DNA from: BOG-908 sp964247675 | GTDB taxonomy: Bacteria; Pseudomonadota; Alphaproteobacteria; Acetobacterales; Acetobacteraceae | Length of the DNA stretch: 19,885 bases | Reading direction: 5' to 3' | Assembly: GCA_964247675.1 (NCBI GenBank) | Contig: CAXTVW010000059.1 | Coordinates: 1-19,885, forward strand | Part shown: positions 15,627-19,885 of the stretch, piece by piece | Numbering within the stretch: position 1 is the stretch's first letter | How the letters are laid out: each line of letters opens with the position of its first letter | Translations under genes and position numbers: made by a program | Notes under the pieces: generated by a model | Told to the model about the DNA's origin: nothing | Seen by the model: only the letters and a program-made list of their open reading frames with translations | Databases searched by the model: none

Positions 15627-16727
15627 GTGACAAGCCAGCATGCAAAGGATACATCGGGCGTAGAGGCGCGGAGCGGTCAGAGACACGTGTTTGCCAATGT
15701 CGTTCCCGCCCGCGCGGCTGCAGAGCAGCCTGTGTGTGCCGTGGCAGTCGATGCCGAAGAGGATTTCGACTGGGACCGGCCGGTTTCAGCCACGCCGTAT
15801 TCCACCGATTGCATGCGCAACATCTGCGACCTGCACGAGATCGTCGGCGCGTATGGCGTGTGCCCCGCCTACCTGCTGACCTATCCTGTTTTGCAGGACG
15901 ACGACGTGGTCCACGTGCTGCGCCACCAGATCGGCCGCGGGCGGTGCGAGGCGGGATTGCAGCTTCATCCGTGGGTGAACCCGCCTTTCGATGACGGTCC
16001 GGCGGTGCACGGCCAGGCGGGGGAGGGAGAGGCAGCGGGGCATCCGTTGGTCGCCTCGTATTCCGGCAATCTTCCGGCCGGGCTGGAGGCGCGCAAGCTG
16101 CTGGCCCTGAAACGGTGCTTCTCGCAGCGGCTGGGCGGCACGCCGACGATCTACCGGGCCGGGCGCTACGGGCTGGGACCGGACACGGCGGCGCTGCTGG
16201 AGGCGGAGGGGTTCAGCATGGACATCAGCGTGGCCCCGCGCACATCGGCCTCCGAGCAGGGCGGCCCGGATTTCTCCGGCTTCGATTGTGCGCCGTTCTG
16301 GTTCGGGCAGAAAAGGCGCCTGCTGGAGATACCGCTCTGCCGCAGCGTGGTGGGCTGGGGCGGCCGGTTCGCGCCGCCGGTGTACCGCGCGCTGTCCGCG
16401 CCGGCGTGGCGGAAGTGGCGGCTGGCCGGCGCGCTCACCCGCTCGCGCTTCGCCGAGCGCATCACCCTGTCGCCGGAGGGCAACGACGTGCGCGCCATGC
16501 TGCGCCTGCTGCGGCACCTGCGCGCCCGCGGGCAGAGCGTGTTCGTGCTCAGCTTCCACAGCTCGTCACTGGCGGTCGGGCGCAACCCGTATGTCAGGAC
16601 ACGTGCCGACCTGCACGGGTTCTATGATCGGCTCTCCGAAGTGCTGGACGCCATGGACCGCCAGGGTTTCGCCTTCGCGCGGCTGTCCGACCTGCCGAAC
16701 CACCTCGCCGGGCCGGCGCAGGCTTGA
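15627..16727 (+). CDS. WalW-like polysaccharide deacetylase family protein
   Basis: The protein has 366 residues from GTG 15627; GTG 15687 is an alternative, and neither has a good ribosome site. The conserved part begins at AVAVDAEEDFDWDRP, the acid-rich motif that opens polysaccharide deacetylase folds. It is followed by YLLTYPVLQDDDVVHVLRHQI, CEAGLQLHPWVNPPFDD (the histidine-containing metal site) and TIYRAGRYGLGPDTAALLEAEGFSMDISVAP. A late FVLSFHSSSLAVGRNPYV holds another conserved histidine. This order matches WalW-type proteins encoded in envelope-polysaccharide clusters. The likely role is removal of acetyl groups from a sugar during capsule or exopolysaccharide synthesis. No signal peptide is visible, so it probably acts in the cytoplasm. 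Its TGA overlaps the TTG of the next gene. Confidence 0.83.
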   Translation: MTSQHAKDTSGVEARSGQRHVFANVVPARAAAEQPVCAVAVDAEEDFDWDRPVSATPYSTDCMRNICDLHEIVGAYGVCPAYLLTYPVLQDDDVVHVLRHQIGRGRCEAGLQLHPWVNPPFDDGPAVHGQAGEGEAAGHPLVASYSGNLPAGLEARKLLALKRCFSQRLGGTPTIYRAGRYGLGPDTAALLEAEGFSMDISVAPRTSASEQGGPDFSGFDCAPFWFGQKRRLLEIPLCRSVVGWGGRFAPPVYRALSAPAWRKWRLAGALTRSRFAERITLSPEGNDVRAMLRLLRHLRARGQSVFVLSFHSSSLAVGRNPYVRTRADLHGFYDRLSEVLDAMDRQGFAFARLSDLPNHLAGPAQA

Positions 16728-17938
16728 CGCCTCCGGTGGCGCGGGTGGCGTTGATCGCCAACAATTTCCCGCCGGTGCGCGGCGGCTCTGCCGTGGTGTA
16801 TGCCAACCTGGCACGCTGCGCTTCCGGCAGGATCGTGGTGGTGGCGCCGCGGATCAACTACGCCGACGGGCTGCGGGTGATCGGCTGGCGCGAACACGAC
16901 CGCCGGCAGGCCTACCGCACCGAGCGCGTGGCCCTGCTGCGCACGGTGATGGCCTCGGCGCCTTCGCACGGGCCGGGGCGGGCGGTGTTCCTGGTGGCCG
17001 ATCTGGGCATCAGGCTGCGCCTGGTGGCGAGGCTCGCCCGCCTGGTGGCCGGCGGAGTGCGCACCATCTGCATCGGTGAGCTGCAGGCCAGCGGCTGGAT
17101 CGCCCTGCTGTGCACCGTGCTGCCCGGGATACGCACGATCCTCTACGTCCACGGCGAGGAGATCACCACCGAGGACAGCTACGATGCGGGACACGCCCGC
17201 GCCCGGCGCGTGCTGCTGGCCAGCGACCACATCGTGGTTGTCAGCCGGTTCACCGAACGCACGGTGGCGGGGCTGCTCGGCGATGCGCATGGCGGCCGTG
17301 TGCATTTGATTGAAAACGGGGTGGATGGCGACCGGTTTACGGTGGCGGGCCGCGCGGCGGACCTGGTGGAGCTGTACCGGCTGGGCGGCTGTTTCGTGTT
17401 CGTGTCGGTGTGCCGGCTGCTGGAGAAGAAGGGCGTGGACACCGCATTGCGCGCGTTCGCCATCATCCATGCAGGCGCGCCGGAGACACGGTACCTGATC
17501 GTGGGCACCGGACCCTACCGGGGCGCGCTGGAGGCGCTGGCCGCCGAGCTGGGGTTGCAGGGCTGCGCCATTTTTGCGGGCCAGGTGGCCGATGACGAGC
17601 TGGTGGATCATTACCGTCTGGGCGACGTGTTCGTGATGCCGAACCGCGAGTTGCCGAATGGCGACACGGAGGGGTTCGGCCTGGTGTTCCTGGAGGCCAA
17701 TTCGTGCGGGTTGCCGGTGATTGCCGGGCAGGATGGCGGCAGCACCGATGCGGTGCGCGATGGCGAGAACGGCCTCGTGGTGGACGGGCGGTCGGTGGAG
17801 GCGGTGGCGGAGGCGATGCGGCGGTTGCGCGAGGATGAGGGGCTGTATCAGGCGATACGGGCGCGGGGGCTGGCGGTGGCGGCGCGGTCCGGGTGGCGCG
17901 AGAAGACGGCGGCGTTCCTAAGGTTGTGTGAGGACTAG
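16724..17938 (+). CDS. Family 4 glycosyltransferase
   Basis: The protein has 404 residues from TTG 16724, overlapping the deacetylase stop as TTGA. It is a GT-B enzyme. The N-terminal glycine loop is NFPPVRGGSAVVYANLA. The middle has YVHGEEITTEDSY and VSRFTERTV, then IENGVDGDRF. The C-terminal domain has VCRLLEKKGVDTALRAF (donor phosphate-binding Lys), YLIVGTGPYRGALEALA, and the donor motif EGFGLVFLEANSCGLPVIA with the EX7E pair. It should add a sugar to a growing lipid-linked glycan at the cytoplasmic membrane. Coupling with the deacetylase suggests both modify the same polymer. Plus-strand G content rises toward the 3' end. The TAG touches the start of the next repeat element. Confidence 0.9.
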   Translation: MTPPVARVALIANNFPPVRGGSAVVYANLARCASGRIVVVAPRINYADGLRVIGWREHDRRQAYRTERVALLRTVMASAPSHGPGRAVFLVADLGIRLRLVARLARLVAGGVRTICIGELQASGWIALLCTVLPGIRTILYVHGEEITTEDSYDAGHARARRVLLASDHIVVVSRFTERTVAGLLGDAHGGRVHLIENGVDGDRFTVAGRAADLVELYRLGGCFVFVSVCRLLEKKGVDTALRAFAIIHAGAPETRYLIVGTGPYRGALEALAAELGLQGCAIFAGQVADDELVDHYRLGDVFVMPNRELPNGDTEGFGLVFLEANSCGLPVIAGQDGGSTDAVRDGENGLVVDGRSVEAVAEAMRRLREDEGLYQAIRARGLAVAARSGWREKTAAFLRLCED

Positions 17939-18094
17939 GTAGGAAGGCCTTCTTTTTTAAAAAAAAGAAGCGAAAAACTTTTGCTACACCGACGCTTCAG
18001 CGCTTCGGTGTTTCCCGTGGCATCCGGCTGGCGCAGATGCGGGGGACAAAAGTCTTTTGCTTCTTTTCTTCAGAAAAGAAGGCCTTGCTTGCTT
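17939..18094. repeat. Composite inverted-repeat element between convergent genes
   Basis: Both arms (17939-17985 and 18044-18094) are of the gcttc/gaaggcc type. The right arm carries a compensatory T-A to C-G change in its stem (ttttcttcagaaaa). The interior has a hairpin at 17987-18010 (CACCGA with TCGGTG, inner CGC/GCG) and an inner motif gcgcagatgcgggg. Stops of both flanking genes touch the element on the two sides. Confidence 0.88.
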
Positions 18095-19211
18095 ACGCCG
18101 CGATCGGCAGACGCGCGCGTATCAGCTTCTCGATGCCGCGGAGCTGGGCGCGTTCGCCGTCGTCGCAAAGGCTGATGGCGCGGCCGGCGGCGCCGGCGCG
18201 GGCGGTGCGGCCGATGCGGTGGACGTAGGCTTCGGGGACGTCGGGCAGGTCGAAGTTGATGACGTGGGTTACGCCGTCCACGTCGATGCCGCGGGCGGCG
18301 ATGTCCGTGGCGATCAGGACGGGGACCGAACCCTTCTTGAAGTCGGCGAGGGCGCGTTCGCGCTGGCCCTGGCTTTTGTTGCCATGGATGGCGCTGGCGG
18401 ACAGGCCGGCGGCGGTAAGGTGCTGCACGATGCGGTCGGCGCCGTGCTTGGTGCGGGCGAAGACGAGGGTGCGGCCCATGTCCGGGTTCTTCAGCATGCG
18501 TGTCAGCACGATGCGCTTCTCGGACTGGTTGACGAAGACGACGCTCTGCTCGATGCGCTCGGCGGTGGTGGCGACGGGGGTGACGCTGACGCGGACGGGA
18601 TCCTTGAGCATGGCGTCGGCGAGGACCTGGATTTCCTTCGGCATGGTGGCGGAGAAGAACAGGGTCTGGCGGGCGGCGGGCAGTTCGCGGGCGATGCGCT
18701 TGATGGGGATGACGAAGCCCAGGTCCAGCATGTGGTCGGCTTCGTCCAGGACGAGGACTTCCGTGCGGTCCAGGCGGACGTGACCTTCGCCGAACAGGTC
18801 CAGCAGGCGGCCGGGGGTGGCGACGATGACGTCCACGCCGTTGGCGAGCGAGGTGATCTGGCGGCCTTTGGGGACGCCGCCGAAGATGAGGGCCACGCGT
18901 ATGCTGGTCTGGCGGCCGTAGGTGCGGAAGGATTCGGCGATCTGGGCGGCGAGTTCGCGCGTGGGGGCCAGGACGAGGCAGCGCGTGGTCTTGCGCTCGT
19001 AGGGGCGCGGCTTGGCCATCAGGCGGTGCAGGATGGGCAGCGCGAAGGCGGCGGTTTTGCCGGTGCCGGTCTGGGCGATGCCCAGGAGGTCCGCGCCGGT
19101 GAGGAGGTGCGGGATGGCCTGCGCCTGGATCGGGGTGGGCGTTGTGTAGCCGGTTGCGGCCAGGGCCTTCAGCAGCGGGGCTGCGAGGCCTAGTTCGGAG
19201 AATTCTGTCAT
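18093..19211 (-). CDS. rhlE: DEAD-box RNA helicase, RhlE type
   Basis: The protein has 372 residues from ATG 19211. All core motifs are present: Q motif (FSELGL to PTPIQ, 4-29), motif I AQTGTGKT (46-53), PTRELA, GG, TPGRLLD, DEAD (156-159), SAT (187-189), then LVFARTKHGADRIV, HGNKSQGQRERAL, ATDIAARGIDV and HRIGRTARAG. It should unwind short RNA duplexes using ATP, in ribosome assembly or RNA turnover. It ends soon after the helicase core, without the long basic tail of E. coli RhlE or the RNA-binding tail of DeaD/DbpA, so target choice may depend on partners. The open frame continues 123 codons upstream through a repeat element; that extension is low-complexity and is rejected. The subgroup name is probable, the helicase call firm. 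Confidence 0.92.
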   Translation of the reverse strand: MTEFSELGLAAPLLKALAATGYTTPTPIQAQAIPHLLTGADLLGIAQTGTGKTAAFALPILHRLMAKPRPYERKTTRCLVLAPTRELAAQIAESFRTYGRQTSIRVALIFGGVPKGRQITSLANGVDVIVATPGRLLDLFGEGHVRLDRTEVLVLDEADHMLDLGFVIPIKRIARELPAARQTLFFSATMPKEIQVLADAMLKDPVRVSVTPVATTAERIEQSVVFVNQSEKRIVLTRMLKNPDMGRTLVFARTKHGADRIVQHLTAAGLSASAIHGNKSQGQRERALADFKKGSVPVLIATDIAARGIDVDGVTHVINFDLPDVPEAYVHRIGRTARAGAAGRAISLCDDGERAQLRGIEKLIRARLPIAA

Positions 19212-19578
19212 GGGTGGTGGTTTAGCTTTCAAGGCCGCGCCGGGCGTGCCGGGGCGGAAGAGCGGTCGGCAGGACCGCAAGCCGGCGCGATGTATGTAAG
19301 AACGGAAACCGGCCAGGCTTCTGAAAAGCGATCGGTCGCAGTTTATGCCGCGCCGCAGCAATTTGGCGGAATGTTTGCGGGGAGTCAAGGAAAAGCAATC
19401 AAGGCGTTCTTTTTTGGAAACAAGAAGCAAAAAACCTTTGGTCCTGGTCGGCGGCTGATTCGGCGTGGGGGCTCGGTGCGAGAGCACGCTTGCACGTGGC
19501 GGGGAGCGGAAGTTTTGGTCCTTTTTTCCCAGAAAGGACTGCTTTCTTTCTTGCTTTCGCAGGGACATAACCCGGCGC
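19212..19578. other. 367-bp divergent region with a repeat element
   Basis: This region lies between the helicase start and the ELM1-like start. Its right half is the composite repeat at 19393-19552. The left part (19212-19390) holds AT-containing stretches suitable for promoters, but I could not assign a clear -35/-10 pair. No gene is visible. Confidence 0.45.
19393..19552. repeat. Composite inverted-repeat element in a divergent region
   Basis: The left arm 19393-19440 is worn (aaggcgttcttttttgg and caagaagcaaaaaac). The right arm 19505-19552 is of the ggtcc/ggactgc type, with a shortened first T run. Both neighbours start rather than end here, so a terminator role is not explained by gene order. 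The right arm ends 26 bases before ATG 19579. Confidence 0.8.
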
Positions 19579-19885
19579 ATGCCTGTCGAGAGCCGGATCT
19601 TGTGCGAGCCCTATGCCGGATTGCAGGCGCAGGCCTTGGGTCTGGCGGAGGCGGCGGGGTTGTCGCCGGAGGTTGTGGACCTGCGGCCGCGGCGGCCTTG
19701 GGCGTGGGTGGGGGCGGCGGTTTGGCCGGCGCCTCTGCGGGCGGTGGGGTTGAGCGGGCCGCCGCCTGGCGTGCTGTTCACGGCTGGGGGGACGGCGGGG
19801 GCGGTTGGGGCGGCGTGCCACAAGCGGGGTAGCGTGGTGGTGCAGGTGCAGAACCCGCGGATGAGTTTGCGGCATTTCGACCTGG
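19579..19885 (+). CDS. ELM1-family protein, 5' part
   Basis: The gene runs off the right edge; 102 codons are present. The start MPVESRILCEPYAGLQAQALGLAEAAGLSPEVVDLRPRR has the QALGLAEA block. The later PPGVLFTAGGTAGAV and HKRGSVVVQVQNPRMSLRHFDL match the ELM1/DUF1022 family, in which a VxQIQNPR-like segment is a landmark. Members are annotated as mitochondrial-fission ELM1 proteins after the plant homologue, but have a GT-B-like fold and in bacteria often lie near lipid A or polysaccharide genes. A glycosyltransferase-like envelope function is the best guess. ATG 19579 has only a distant AGGGA (13 bases), so the exact start is not certain. The plus strand is again strongly G-rich here. Confidence 0.7.
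   Translation, partial: MPVESRILCEPYAGLQAQALGLAEAAGLSPEVVDLRPRRPWAWVGAAVWPAPLRAVGLSGPPPGVLFTAGGTAGAVGAACHKRGSVVVQVQNPRMSLRHFDL

Noticed and set aside
18057..19193. 378-codon plus-strand open frame opposite the DEAD-box helicase
   Set aside because: It is an antisense shadow with Gly/Asp/Val low complexity. The helicase on the other strand has every core motif.
19212..19580. N-terminal extension of the helicase to 495 residues
   Set aside because: The added 123 residues are translated from the repeat element and leader DNA, and the Q motif already starts at the ATG at 19211.

Overview
The window is high-GC DNA from a Gram-negative bacterium, most likely an alphaproteobacterium of the Acetobacteraceae type. 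I infer this from the gene content (a Tat-exported bicupin oxalate decarboxylase, a sorbosone-dehydrogenase-like lipoprotein, an ELM1-type protein, an envelope-polysaccharide gene set) and from AT-rich intergenic repeats whose conceptual translations I associate with that family. No RNA gene, CRISPR array or complete insertion sequence was seen.

Layout. 1-59: possible tail of a gene entering from the left. 260-3020: three tightly packed plus-strand genes, a membrane-anchored ClpB/ClpA-like AAA+ ATPase between two single-pass membrane proteins I do not recognise. 3344-4840: a divergent member of the histidine/aromatic ammonia-lyase family in which the MIO-forming Ala-Ser-Gly reads Ala-Ser-Asp and several other catalytic positions are changed. 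5031-7793 (minus): bicupin oxalate decarboxylase and a sorbosone-dehydrogenase-like lipoprotein. 7961-8443: small exported protein with a Met-Pro tail. 8731-9705 (minus): DUF6635-like protein. 9895-12089: BaiN/HI0933-type flavoprotein overlapped by a family 2 glycosyltransferase. 12348-13688: secreted protein of seven TIGR03803-like repeats. 13898-15429: divergent TetR/SDR pair with a perfect 14-bp palindrome between them. 15627-17938: WalW-like polysaccharide deacetylase overlapped by a family 4 glycosyltransferase. 18093-19211 (minus): RhlE-type DEAD-box helicase. 19579 to the end: start of an ELM1-family protein.

The most striking signal is an intergenic repeat. Seventeen copies of a roughly 45-bp AT-rich hairpin arm are present. 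Fourteen are organised as seven inverted pairs that form elements of about 155-210 bp, with arms facing inward and variable interiors. The remaining three arms have possible degenerate partners. The arms come in two stem types that differ by compensatory changes. They lie at gene 3' ends, and in two clear cases (perhaps three) they supply the last codons and the stop of the gene. They look like a miniature inverted-repeat element doubling as a bidirectional terminator.

Composition is not uniform. From about 0.2 to 12 kb, and again after about 17.7 kb, the plus strand is strongly G-rich whichever strand is coding. About 12.3-17.6 kb is nearly balanced, which may mark a separately acquired or rearranged block carrying the repeat protein, TetR/SDR and polysaccharide genes.
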